Source of the DNA: Glycine soja
Lineage: Eukaryota > Streptophyta > Magnoliopsida > Fabales > Fabaceae
NCBI RefSeq assembly: GCF_004193775.1
Contig: NC_041004.1
Location: 9,538,648 to 9,602,647, forward strand
Direction of reading: 5' to 3'
Length of the DNA stretch: 64,000 nt
Shown here in pieces: positions 31,956-44,269 of the stretch. A model generated the notes under the pieces. The model saw only the letters and a program-made list of their open reading frames with translations. It had not been told where the DNA came from and did no database searches. A program made the position numbers and the translations under genes. Each line of letters starts with the position of its first letter. Position 1 is the stretch's first letter.

Positions 31956-32600
31956 TGTAACATCCTGAGCGCTGATGAGGGCAAAGAGCAATGGTTGGTT
32001 AAAAAAGATGATGCATGGGAAATGAGTGATTCCTGACAAGCTTCTAGGGGAAAAAAAATACATGAATGAATTAAATACATAATTCATGAGATAGATTCAA
32101 AAGACTATGTAAGTATGAGATTTTATCATTGATCATGACTTATTTAAAAGAATTAACTAGTACTATTGGCCTATACCAACAAGATGTATATTTTTTTGTA
32201 GTTTATTACTTAAAAAATTTATATTTAAGTGTGTTTGACTCGAAACAATTATGAGATTAATGACTTTCAAATTTGTTTTCCAAAGAAGCATATGAGTAAA
32301 GATATTACACTCTAAAAAGTCTCATGTTGATTTATGAGGATAATCAATAATCCTGAAAGTAGTAGATTGTAACAAGTGGTATGGTATCAGAACAAATCTC
32401 TCTCCTAACTAGTATGATGGGATTCAAGAATGAACAAAATAGAAGTTAGTGGATATGTAACATCCTATGCACTAACTAGGGCAAGGAGTGATTATCAATA
32501 CAAAAGAGATGAGACACGAACAATGTAAAATTTTCCAAGAAAACATGTGAGTGTTGAATTAGTTTATAAGGACAGTTATCAATTTACAGGAATGAAAAAA
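31956..32600 (+). mobile_element. Candidate TRIM (terminal-repeat retrotransposon in miniature)
   Basis: 31956-32374 begins TGTAACATCC and ends GATTGTAACA, and is followed by TGGTATGGTATCAGAAC, a tRNA-iMet-type primer site with a small insertion. After only 81 bases a second TGTAACATCC starts at 32456 with AGGGCAA(A/G)GAG in the same position as the first. The second repeat fades before 32600. The two LTRs are strongly diverged and no target-site duplication was found, so this is tentative. Confidence 0.45.
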
Positions 32601-32764
32601 TATTTAATCTTTTTTTTCCTTATCAAACAATTTAAAAATTATCTCATTTTCTATTTTTTTTCTTTACTTTTCATTTCTTTCACTTTCTTTTCTAAATAAA
32701 ATGCATCCACCAAAAAGACGAAAATCAAAACCGTTAGTAAAACACCTAATGAAAAGACCAATTT

Positions 32765-32945
32765 GGTCAAATAGAAGAACTTAACAAGACCAAAATGAAA
32801 CTTTTTAAAAATCATACTCACATGTAGAAAAACTTTATAAGACCAAAATGAAAGATTTTACAAATTAATCATACACACAAATAGAAAAACTTAATAAGAC
32901 CCAAATGAAAGATTTTGTGAATCATACACACACAAAATGAACGTG
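32765..32945. repeat. About 57-bp minisatellite, three units
   Basis: Repeats of AATAGAAAAACTTAATAAGA, CCAAAATGAAAGATTTT and AATCATACACAC. Confidence 0.85.
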
Positions 32946-33067
32946 ATTTAAAAACATCTTTCTTTAAAATTTTATTTTCTATAATGTTAGTTTTTCTAAA
33001 TTTTAAGATTAAAGAAAAAAAAATACCCTACATCGCAGGATGAGTTGTTTCCATTATTTATCTGTTA

Positions 33068-33515
33068 GAGTGTGTTTGGATGGAGGAATGTAAAATTCTG
33101 AGAAATTTTAAATTCTAGGAATTTCAAATATTTTATTTGAAATTCTTTTATTTTCAAAATTTTGTGTTTGGATAAAAAAAGTTAAAATTATGAGGGTAAA
33201 AAAAATGAATGAAAAAAAAAAAATATGATTGGTGTGTTAGTTATACGTGTTCCTCTACGTTTTCAGGCCCGATCGATGTTCCACAATCTCAGACGGTGTT
33301 TCTTGAAGAATACGGTAAAAAGAGAATTTCAATTTCTCACCTTTTAGAAGGAAATTGAAATTCCAAATTTTTAGTTATTTAAAATTCTTTTAAAATTCTA
33401 ATATTTTAATTTCTTCAAAAAAAAAAAAATTCAAACACTGAATTTTAGATTATATAAATTCAAATTCTCCGATAAATTATTTTCCTTAGTTAAAATTCTC
33501 TATCCAAACATACTC
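33068..33515. mobile_element. Harbinger/Tourist-like element with captured gene piece, copy 2 (448 bp, TSD TTA)
   Basis: Ends GAGTGTGTTTGGATGGAG and ...CTATCCAAACATACTC are inverted repeats. TTA flanks both sides (33065-33067 and 33516-33518), the target preference of PIF/Harbinger elements. Its arms match 5235-5977, including the AGAGAATTTCAATTTCTCAC and TTAGAAGGAAATTGAAATT blocks. The interior keeps a remnant of the same captured gene. Confidence 0.88.
33225..33312 (+). pseudogene. Internally deleted AT74-like histidine-phosphatase fragment
   Basis: ATGATTGGTGTG corresponds to the ATGGTTGGTGTG start of copy 1. It then jumps to TACGTGTTCCTCTACG, equal to the YVSPY codons of copy 1 (about 5591), and ends at GGTGTTTCTTGAAGAA. 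About 180 bases of coding sequence present in copy 1 are missing here. Confidence 0.8.
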
Positions 33516-33518
33516 TTA

Positions 33519-35427
33519 AGTTATTTTTTTCTTTTGTATTTTCCTATTAATTCCAACTTTTTTATAAGTGTTTTGTTTGAAGTATGCAGGGTGAAAATTT
33601 AAGTTCTCTGTGACTTGTTGGCCCGAATTTGTAAATGAATAGCCTTTTAAGATGTGAGGGGATTAATCTGAACTCCCGCAATCCAATATATTTTTTATCA
33701 AATGATGATAGACATACCTATAAAAATTACTCATTTATAGGTTATCTTTCTATACTTTAATAAAAAACTTTAAGTCAGAAATTTATATATCTTTTATTCA
33801 CTTATATAATATTTAAATTTTTTATTTTTATTCATTTAAGACTTTATCTCGTCCTTATATTCTAACATATATATGACACTAAGTAATTGCTCTCCTTAAA
33901 GATAATATATTCTTTGACAATAATGTTGATGGTATATATAGTTGTGAAACTTGGGTTGGAATATATAGTTGAAGGCCCAGTGTCCCTTATTAATAAATAT
34001 TCTACTTGTGTATTTTTTAACTTTGGTATAAAAAAATTTGATTCAAGCTAATTTTCACGTGTCATTTTGGCTTAATAGTAATGTGGTGTGGATTGAGCTT
34101 AAACCTAATCAAACGTAATCACAATAAGTTTTTTAATTCTAAGTTGTAAGTCTCTTATTATATCATCCAGCCTATGACGTTTATGCTTATAATGCGTATG
34201 CATCAACAAAATTAGAAGAAATATAATAGTACAATAATATAGAATTGATTTTAATTAATTATTAATATATCTTTTGTTTTGTTCACGCTGAAGCTAAAGA
34301 CTTACTAGGAAGAGGAATATAGAGACTAAAGAAATAAAGAAAGGGTAAAGTACTGTATTTTGGAAATATTGATTAGGGTGCAGTTAATATAATTTTGTAT
34401 ATCATCACAATTTATCAAGATACGCAGTTGACTAAAATTATTCTTACTGATATAGGATTTTATATATATATATATATATTTGGAGTCTAGTGATATTTTA
34501 ATTTTTTAATTCGATTCAATATATTGAAATGTCTAACACAGTAATACCAATAATTCGATCTAGAAGAAAATTAAAGAAATGAAGTATTGAGTAACTGTGA
34601 AGAGAACAAGTCAAATCACTCTACAAGTCTCCCGTCAATATGAAAATCACATCCACATGCGAAGGTGCTGACAATTTCACTTGATCAATGTATTTTTGAG
34701 CATCTATGATTTGTTATATCCTATACGCCTTTTTTCTTTTCTTCCTGTTACGACTTTTAAAATAATTTGTCTTCCTATCCCTATCTCAACAATAAATAAG
34801 GATTGCAATTAACACCGAAGGATCTAACTGTTGTAAATCTCCTTTAGGTATCAAAGTTTGACCTAGAACAACTCAATTCACACGCATAGTAATTATGGCA
34901 TTTGATTTTCTGATATTTCTAAAAGTTTTAACATATTGGAACAGCTATGAAGTTAATCTTAAATTTTAATTCAATTAAAACTTTTTGCCTTTCTCTAAAA
35001 ATATATTATGTGATGATCAAGCTTTTATATATATAATATTTTTATATAAACTTCAAATTTGTATAAATTTCTAAAGATAATAAAAAATAAAATAAATCTA
35101 ACATTTATTATAGTCAATTTCGTGAAGTATAATGTTAAAATAACAAATTAAATAATATATATATATATTATTTAATTTTGTATATTAAAATGGTTAAAAT
35201 AATAATGTAATATAAAAAAGGTGTAGGAGAAATGTGTAAAACAAAAAATACAACGTTGATTTATTTAAAATAAGTAATTAGAAATTTTAATAAATATTTT
35301 AAGGATAAAAAATAAATAAAATATAAAAATTTAGATGTTAGAAAATAGCATTTAAAAAATATTATTTTACTAGAAGTTATTAAAATAATATTAGATAACA
35401 ACATTAACTAGCGTAACCATAGTAGTA
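33519..35427. other. AT-rich spacer
   Basis: No supported gene. It contains a short TA run at 34459-34481. Scattered short frames are not convincing. Confidence 0.6.
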
Positions 35428-35669
35428 TTTGTGATATCCGATATCATCAAAGATTAGATAACAGAATTGACTTAGAGACAAATGACATGCTATGAACGCG
35501 ATTGCTAATTGAATTGATAATTAGAGTCCCAACTCACGTAGTGTGAAAACAAATTTATGTGATCAAATTGCGGATACAACAGGTTAATAGTCAACTTTAT
35601 AATTTTGTACTCACTAAATTAATTGTATACAAGATAAATTATACAATATTTTGTTATGTGATTCCTATG
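35428..35669. repeat. Left arm of a long-range inverted repeat
   Basis: Imperfect reverse complement of 40931-41207. Matching blocks include ATCAAAGATTAGAT, ACAGAATTGACT, TATGAACGC, ACAAATT.ATGTGA.CAAATTGCGGATA and TTAAT.GTCAACT. Confidence 0.85.
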
Positions 35670-38600
35670 TTTTACCTCATAAAGTTTAATTATCTAATGT
35701 AGTAATTGTATAATTCATACTTAATAAACTATCAAGATCAGTATATATCATATTTATTGCTTTTTAAAATATTTCATAAATTTATTTCTTTATTTTTACT
35801 AATTATCCATTATATTTATGATTTTTTTCTCTTTCAATATTTAAATATATAAATACATCAAATACTCAAATAGAATTTTATGGCTTTAGCGATTTGACCT
35901 GGTGCGTGCAAAGATTATCTCCTATATATACTATACCAGCAAATTATTATTTAGGATTACATTTTCCTTTACTCAGGAATGCATTTCCTAGTTGCAAAAC
36001 CTTTCACCATCACTTTACGTTGCTTTTAAACTTCATTTGTGTTGCTAAGTTATTAAATGAAAATTAAAATATGAAATAATTAAATTTCTCGCATTTGGAT
36101 TACCAGGTGATTTTTTTCTCTTTGTTTTCAGCTCTCACCAAGTATATATATGTATTCCAATAATGAAAAAAAAATGTTGGTTAAAAATTAATATATGTCA
36201 TAAATATTGTATATTTTATCATATATTTGTGAAAATTTGCAACATATCTATATTGATGATTTTTTTTTTCTCTTTTCATCTATAGGAATACAAAATATAT
36301 ACGAGGGGATTATAATAATTTATAACATTTTGTTCAATATCAATTAAATTAAAATCTCTTTATATATCGTTGGTTGGGATTTTGTTAAACAAAAATTATA
36401 ATAATGATAATAATCTTAACTTCTACGTACATGAATTAATATTGCCACAAAAATGTTTAATTTAGCTTAAATAATGATTTTAAGTTTGAATTTTAGATAT
36501 ATAATTATTTGGATATTCAGTTTCTATTGGAGAATAATGGTCTCTAGGAAAATCCTATGTCCTCGTATTTGTAGGATAATGTTCCTCTCAAAAAGGAAAA
36601 ATAATAAAGAATGGAATAAAAGTAATATTAAAATATATTAAAAAAATATAAAAGAAAAGTACAAGACAATCACATCTTATGTTTTTATGCTTAATTTATT
36701 TGTTAAGAATAAAAATTAAAATTGAACTCGGGCAAACTCGTGCCATCATCTTATGTCCCAACCAAGACGTCATCACAATACGTACGGCAATTTTTTAAAG
36801 GCACAGTCACGACTGGCATTGTTACAAGTGAATTCTTAAACAACTCTTTATTATTTGTTTATATTTTAATTTATTTATTTCATATTTTGAAACATTATTA
36901 TGATTTATTATATTTATTACCATCTAGTTATATTTAAACAACTCTTTATTTATCTATATATTTATATCTCTCTATCTCTCTTTATATAAAAGAACGGTTA
37001 GTGATATTTTTATGCTATTCTCCCTCAAAGATTCTTTCTATAATTATTTAAAATTTATTGAAAATCATAAATTTTAATAAATTTTATTTCTCATTTAATA
37101 TAAATTATAAGAAATAATTATTTAATGATAATTTTTTTTATCAAAAATAATAATTTTTAATAAATTCTTATTAATTATAGATAGAGAGAATTTTAGAAAG
37201 AAAATGTAAGAGTGGGTGCCATTAAGATTAAAAAAATGCATCAAATGAGAATAAATTTAAAATAAGAAATAAAGAAATTAATTTTAAAATCTTAATTTTT
37301 AATACATCAATTTTACTCAGAGAACACTATCAAAAAAGATATTTTACATTGATGATACAATTAATATCTATGCAAGGTAACATAAAAAGTCACATTTTTT
37401 AAATTAATTGTTAACATATCTTAAAAAATTAAATTTTAAATTGATTATTAAGTAACAGAACTTAAAAATTAATTTTTTAATCAGGGACCGATTAAAAAAT
37501 AATTATTTAAATCAGTTAAAAAAAGTTATATATTAAAAATTACACCGGTGTGCATGCAATTAATGACTGAGATTAAAACCTCAATTTTAGGGTCGTGCGT
37601 GCCTACCCATTCATTAACGTCAACTTCACAACCAATAATTTCTTGTAAAATTAATATACTTTTCAACATTGTAGATATACGTAAAATATGGGAAAAAGTT
37701 TAAAAATATTTAAAGAAATGTTATTTTATTAATGATAAGAATGTAAAATAAATTAGAAAATAGTAGGAAATTAAAAATTTAGTGTTTAAAAAAATGGGAA
37801 ACTATCAGATTAGTAATGGAATATTACTTTAATTTTAAAATTATCTGATTAAATTTAATGTTAACTGAAGAAATTTAATTATATATTATAATTATAATAA
37901 TTAAAAATTTAAAACTCTTAGATATTCGTAGACAAAAAACTATTTAGTATTTGCAAACTCAACGAAACTTATTATGAATGAAAGACATAATATTATAAGA
38001 TTATAAGATGAGATTTTTTTTAATAGGACTACAAATAGTTTTTACGAGAAATAATTTTATCTATTAAAGTTTAGGTAGAATTATTATAGATGATAAAAAT
38101 TTTCTCTAAGTATTTAAGATAATTATATTATATCTAACATTAAAACTGAAATTACGTGTTAAATTAAAATAATATTATATCAATTTATTAATGCAGTCAA
38201 TAGTACAAGAAAATGACATGCAATCCATATAAATCAAATTAATTTTTTCAAATTGAAGTTTCAAATTTATGATACAAAAATAAATTCATCTTAAATGATG
38301 TTATACATAGATAACCACAAAGAACTTTATTGAAATACACTATTATCTAGTTATAAATTATTAGGTATTTGATTTTTTTTACACATGTAATAACCATTTT
38401 AAAATTGGCCAAAATATATCTTTTATCTTCTTGCTAAATTTTATTTTTCTATTTAATTTTTCTTTTTAAAAAATCGATTTTGGTCAACTTTAAAATTTAA
38501 GTTAATATTGTTTTTCCAAAACAGTGATATTTTCAATTTCCCAGCATGAGTTTTTACACCACTGTTTCATTAAATTTACCTATATAAAAATTATAGAATC

Positions 38601-39202
38601 CAAATAATGTTTAAACAAAAAAACCATAAATAAGAAGAAAATCACACCAAAAAAAGTGTGATATATTTTATTAATTTTCATTTGCTTGTGTAACTCACTT
38701 TTCCATTATTTTTCATCGCACTTAGATGGTTAGACTTAAAAATTCCTAACGAACGCTCAGTTTAAATTAATTAATATAATGAACAACTATATAGTTAGGA
38801 TATACCAAAAAATAATTAAACTCTGCAAACAAATAAAAAAATAATTTGGCTCATTACAGATGCTATACAGTTGTTAAAAGGGATAAATTAAAGTAATAAC
38901 CGCCACTTGCTACGGACACATTACACTATTTTTGTAAACAAAGAAAAAGTTTAACAATTACATCTTTCTCATAATTAATTATTTACATTCATGCATTTTG
39001 ATAATTTTTATAATCATCATTGATATAAAATATTTATAAATTTTTATGAATAATTAATTTTTATTAGATAATTTAATTAAATACTTTTAGGTAAAGTTAT
39101 GAAATCCAACTCCATCATGTCATTCATTTGGTTGAAATAATGGATAAGTGGTGTGATCAATAATTGACCTGGTTTAACTTATATATATATTAAAAAATTT
39201 AA

Positions 39203-39242
<40 letters not shown>

Positions 39243-40930
39243 AGTATATAATTAATATTATTTGACTAAGAAAAATTTATTCATACTCAAAAATTCAAAA
39301 TAATAATTAAAATATTAAAGTTGATAGCACAAATCCAAAAATAATAATTTAATAACATAATTATGCAAGTCCTCGATTTTTTTAGAGTGTTTTTTTTTCT
39401 TATGCAAAACAGATTTTAAATACTGACTCGATCACAGGATTTAAGTGGAATTTAACTAGGTCATCCTGCGGCAAATGCATGATGGGTCTAATAACCAAAT
39501 TAACTCAGTTATGTCACCAATCTTGGTCGAATTGGATTTTAAAACTATGTCTTTAGGTCTTTCAACCATATTATTTTAATCTATAAGACTCTAAATTTGA
39601 GATCTCACGTTATTTATTGTTTTTTAAAATTTAATTTTCCAAATTTTCTCATTAACGTTAAAAACAATTTAATTATATAAGTACTTATAATATTATAAAC
39701 ATTTATTTTTCTGACAGCATTATAAACATTTCTTTAGTAAATCATTAACTAAGAATGAATTATTTTATTGTGCAAAAAATATTTTATATTGAAATAAAAA
39801 AATTAAAATTTGAATATTACAATTTTTTTTTGGTATTCATAAATATATATTTTTTTAGTTATCAACATTTAAAAGCAATTATTCATACGTTATTACTTTT
39901 TTTTTTTTACGGGAACAAGCTTATGGCATTTTATTGATAATTAACTAAGCAATATAAGACTAAGGATGATAACAGATTTGGAGACTAGGTAAAGATGGTA
40001 CTAGGAACCCTAACTAGTTCATGAGCTACACCATTTGTTTTAATTATAAAACAAGTTAAACGGATTATAATATAAAATTATATTTTCCTTTAGGCATGAG
40101 AATAAAATCCGGACTATTATGCCTATCCCGACTTTGTTGGGGACACAAATCAAAGAGTTCATCATAAATTTTCATCCTGATTTTTTTAAGCGCAATCATG
40201 CTTCGCCGTGAATGGGAAGAGTCAAATTCGTTTTCCATCCCTTTCGTTGTCATGCTTATTTTTTATTTAAATTAAAAATTATGATTGATTATTATATTAT
40301 AAAAACTAATCGTGTGAAATTAGTTGAAAATATTATTAAAAAAGAATTTTCGTTTCAGTTATATTTTAATTTCTAAATTAGTTCTATGTGAGATTTGAGA
40401 TCAAATATATAGGAAGTAGATACAATATTCTGCATCAATTTCAAAATCAATTTTAAAAGTCTTTTTGACCTAAATTATATGAAAAATTAATAAAAAATAC
40501 TCACTTTTTATGTTAACGGTCTCCATGATCAGTAGAAAATATTTCTTAAGGTGACTTTATAAATCAATTATGTATCCCTTAAAAAAACATGAATTATGTA
40601 ACAATTGACATAAAGGATTATTTTAAAAAATAATAATATGACTGCGTAAAATATTACACTATTTCTGTAATCCTAAATTGTAAATGTAATCCTAAATAGT
40701 TTTTAAAATTGACATATTATTTTGTGTGCACCGATTTTGAGGGAGGAGAAAAGAAGAGAGAAATAATAAATTTAATGGATAGTTGGTGAAAAGAAAGAGA
40801 TAAATGTTATGAAATATTTTAAAAATAAATAAAAAAAATTAATAATAAAGATGATAAATACTGTTGTTCAAAGTTACAAAGTATTAATGATACAATTTCT
40901 AAATGCCATAATTAAAATTTGAGGTAAAAG
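35670..40930. other. AT-rich interval between the inverted arms, no gene recognised
   Basis: 5.3 kb without a coding frame that I can support and without a transposase motif. 36720-36840 has a locally richer composition (SYVPTKTSSQYVRQFFKGTV in one frame), but no family is recognised. An (AT)n run lies at 39209-39237. Confidence 0.55.
39209..39237. repeat. (AT)n microsatellite
   Basis: Uninterrupted AT dinucleotides within a longer TA-rich tract that starts at 39180. Confidence 0.9.
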
Positions 40931-41207
40931 ATTAGAATTCACATGACAAAGATATTACTATACATTTCTTTTGAATTTTTTGTAAATATAAAATTTCTGT
41001 TGTATATAATATAGTTTATTTATATCATTAACGAGTTGACCATTAACTTATTTATCCGCAATTTGGTCACATGAATTTGTTTCTACACTTCGTGAGCTGA
41101 GACTTTAATCAATTCAATCAACCTAACAATGGCGTTCATACCGTAGCATTCGTATCTAGTCAATTCTGTTTCCCATCTAATCTTTGATCACGTCAGATAT
41201 CACGAAT
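40931..41207. repeat. Right arm of the long-range inverted repeat
   Basis: Partner of 35428-35669, read on the minus strand. Roughly 75-80% identity by eye with small indels. Confidence 0.85.
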
Positions 41208-41580
41208 ATATTATAAACGCGTATAGCTTCGTTTGGTAGACAATTAAATTTCACGGAAAATATAAAAGAACGTAAAGTCAATGCGCGCGAACTGCGCTGT
41301 TTTATTAGTGAGAAAAGAAGACAAATACCAAATCATAGTTGCATACAAAAACATTGATCAAGTGATTACCTCACTTCGACTGCTTGTAGTCATTAATTAA
41401 TCAATAGCCAATAGCCAACAGCCCAATACTACAACTTTAAAATTGGCAAACACCGCATTTTTCGGATCACGGACCAAAAGAAAAAATTGGAAAAATTATA
41501 TGTTTGTCCTTGATTTTTTTTCTTCAAATTTTCATTTTGTGTCTGAACAAAAAATTCATCGATCTTAGTCACCGATGGTG
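41208..41580. other. Spacer before the copia LTR
   Basis: No gene recognised. It includes one GC-containing patch, GCGCGCGAACTGCGC, at 41283. Confidence 0.5.
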
Positions 41581-41991
41581 ATATTTATTATTAATGAATT
41601 TTATTTATATGATAAAATTAAATAAGCTCGTTAGACAATTAAATCGACGATAAAGACTTAAGAGCATATATCAGTGTTGATCCCTGATAATGAAAATTCT
41701 ATTAGGTTAACACACTAAAAAAAGACTATGATCCCCAATATACTAAGTCGTTACACATAGTTTTTCTTCTTCTAATCTGAATAGTTACGAATTTCCTATT
41801 GAGAAATAAAGAAGTTTTGGTTGAGAAAGAACCATGAAGCTACCTATTACCTACGGATTCAGATTTTAGTGCGCTGGTTTGATCAATTATTATGAATTCA
41901 AGTATTCCTAAAACTCTTCTTGATAATCTAACGTAATGTATTAATTCTTGGTGGTTATAGGATTTTATAAGAATTCCAAAAAAATTTAACA
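41581..41991 (+). repeat. 5' LTR of the outer copia element, 5'-truncated
   Basis: It aligns with 62937-63353 through CTCGTTAGACAATTAAAT, CCCCAATATACTAAGTCG, GTTGAGAAAGAACCATGAAG and CCTACGGATTCA. The first 55 or so bases of the 3' LTR have no counterpart here. It ends ...TTTAACA just before the primer site. Confidence 0.85.
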
Positions 41992-41993
41992 AG

Positions 41994-42005
41994 TGGTATC
42001 AGAAC
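41994..42005 (+). other. Primer-binding site (tRNA-iMet)
   Basis: TGGTATCAGAAC follows the LTR after two bases. Plant copia elements often show exactly this variant. Confidence 0.85.
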
Positions 42006-42239
42006 CTTTATTATTGTTAGACTGTTGAGAATTAAAGTTGTTTTGTTTGGTTTGATTGTACCTATGTTGCTATATTAGGTGAATCCTAATTTTATTTTGG
42101 ATTTTTTTTCACCATATTGATTAAAAATTGTAATTTTATTATCACTATGATGGATTGAAATCATTTTGCTCTTAATCTTAATGAAAGTAAAAAAAAAAGA
42201 AAAAACATTTGAACCCATAATCCTATATTTTGTAATTAA
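42006..42239. other. Copia leader
   Basis: AT-rich leader between the primer site and the inserted Athila-like material. Any gag start was cut off by that insertion. Confidence 0.5.
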
Positions 42240-42867
42240 TCATGTTAACTACTTGAGGATATGCATTTGCTGCACTTGACGAGTAATTTTGCTCTCTGAT
42301 GTAATAAGGTCAAAAGCAAATGAAAGTAAAAAGCTAGTGAGCAAGCTAAGTGTATTAAAAAGACCATTGGGATAAGTCTGGGATTTGTGCTCTCTGAGAA
42401 TCTAAACCCTTGAATCCTAGAAAAACCAATGAATTTTTGTAGCCAAGCCTCACTACAAGCCTGAGAAAGCCCTTCTGATTCTATTTATACATTTCTGACT
42501 TTATGGCATGAGATGAAATTCAAAGATTGGACCTCTTGCTATTTGTTATTAATGAATAGCTTAAATACTTGTGCTTGAGTGAAACAGTAGCCATGAGACT
42601 GTGGTTTAAGCTACTTTCCTTGATATCTGTCTTATGCCTAACTCCATCCATTTGTTTAGGTTACATTTCATTCTTCTCTTTGGATAACTTCATACCTTGT
42701 GAAAGACAAGTGATGAGGGCATTTTACTCCATTCTCTTATTATGCAATCAGTAACCTTTGTTGCATACACCTTTGCATATAGTCATTGCATGTCATTGTC
42801 ACTTGAGGACAAGTGAGCTGTTCTCTTTTTGCTTGAGGACAAGCAAAACTGTAAATTTGGGAGAGTT
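42240..42867 (+). repeat. Extra 3'-tail copy upstream of the left LTR
   Basis: It matches 58450-59012: GAATCCTAGAAAAACCAATG..TTTTTGTAGCC versus GAATCTTAGAAAAACCATTG, CCTCACTACAAGCCT, TGCCATGAGATGAAAT-like, GCTTGAGTGAAACAGT, and the final TTGAGGACAAG / GCTTGAGGACAAGC pair with AAATTTGGG. Confidence 0.85.
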
Positions 42868-44250
42868 GTTAGTCGGTGAAAATGACTAACTTTTGTGTAT
42901 AAAACTTGTATAAATTATATCAAACTCTCTAAATTTATGGTTATTTTGTAGTGTTATAAGTATTTTATGTTAAGTATAGGTAATAAATACTTAGTATTTT
43001 CATTTTGTGTGTTTAATAATAATTTTCTCTCAATTTTAGGTTAATTAGGCAAGCTTTGGAAAATGTTGTTTTTCACCTTCTCGCTAAGCCAATCTGCTGG
43101 CTTAGCGAGCATCCGCTAAGCGCAACACTCCTGGGCTAAGTGCGAGGAAGACTCTAGAAGAAGATGAGCTGTATAGGTTCGCTAAGCGCACCGCTTCAGT
43201 TCGTTCGCTAAGTGAGAGAAGCGCGCTAAGCCAAAATCCACTAATGTGTGCTAAGCGGTCCATAAGTGCGCTAAGCACACGAGCACGAACAAGACCACCT
43301 ATTTAAGCTTGAAATCAGATTTTAGAAGGAGAGTTTGGACTGGGATTCAAAGCTTTGCATGTCTAGGATTTCTAGAGAGAGAAAGGTCTAAGTTCTAGAG
43401 AGTTTTGAGAGATTTTGCTATGTGAAGATCTGGAGAGACCAGAGCTTGAAGCAGGAGCCGATATATGAGAGTTTGAGATGAGTTTGTGAGTGATTGGGAG
43501 ATCCTAGAGGTGAAGGAGACATCCTTACCACTTGTATTTTTGCAATCTTTTATCTTGTTCTTTTCTTTGTTGTTAAGAAGGCTTCCTGGTATGGAAAGCT
43601 AAATCTTCTGTTGGATCTTCCCTGTAGGTACCTGATGTAAATATATTTCTATCTATTTAATGATGTTTTGTGTGTTCTTTATGCTATCTGCTTTTCATTC
43701 CATTATGCTTTTACCTTGATCACGTAGATGCATGCTTTGTCAGGGTCATTCAACATTGGAAACTGGTATGACTCTAAATTCCTTGATAGTGCAGGGCTGA
43801 GCTGTCGTGCTTTCACGAGGAATCGGGGTGCGATAATTTAGTTGAGTATATGTGTCTTAATGCGGTCCTGGTTGAGTTTAGTCTTACAAGAGGAATCTGC
43901 GGACGGTACTTGATCAGGATTAGGCTAAACTATCATGAGGAATTAGGGTTTAGTATCTCAGGAGACACCATAAGAACACATGAGCATTGTTAGATAGAGA
44001 ATATCTTTTTAGCATCAGACACCTATTAGGAAGACCAACGTGTTCTCTACTTGTTTTTACACATCATTTTTCTCGCGTGATTTTTTTTTTTGCACAGATA
44101 GTTTATACACCTGTTCATATTCACACTTACCTTTACACACCAAACACCTATTTGCTGAAATAACTTACCAAATAACACAAGTTTCCCGAGTGTTCGATAC
44201 TCGGTTCTTACCGTTTTATACTACTTGTGCGATCTGGTGCACTTGCCGGA
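42868..44250 (+). repeat. Left LTR of the Athila-like element
   Basis: It begins TGTTAGTCGGTGAAAATGAC, itself a short hairpin (GTTAGTC...GACTAAC). It contains GCTAAGC motifs at 43080-43280 and TATA-like TATTTAAG at about 43300. The end is approximate, near CACTTGCCGGAAGCC. No primer site is recognisable after it. Confidence 0.8.
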
Positions 44251-44269
44251 AGCCAAAAATAAGCCCAAT

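Noticed and set aside
31956..32374. Cassandra-type TRIM with 5S rRNA promoter boxes
   Set aside because: The TGTAACATCC start is suggestive, but no convincing 5S A-box or C-box sequence could be read in the repeat.
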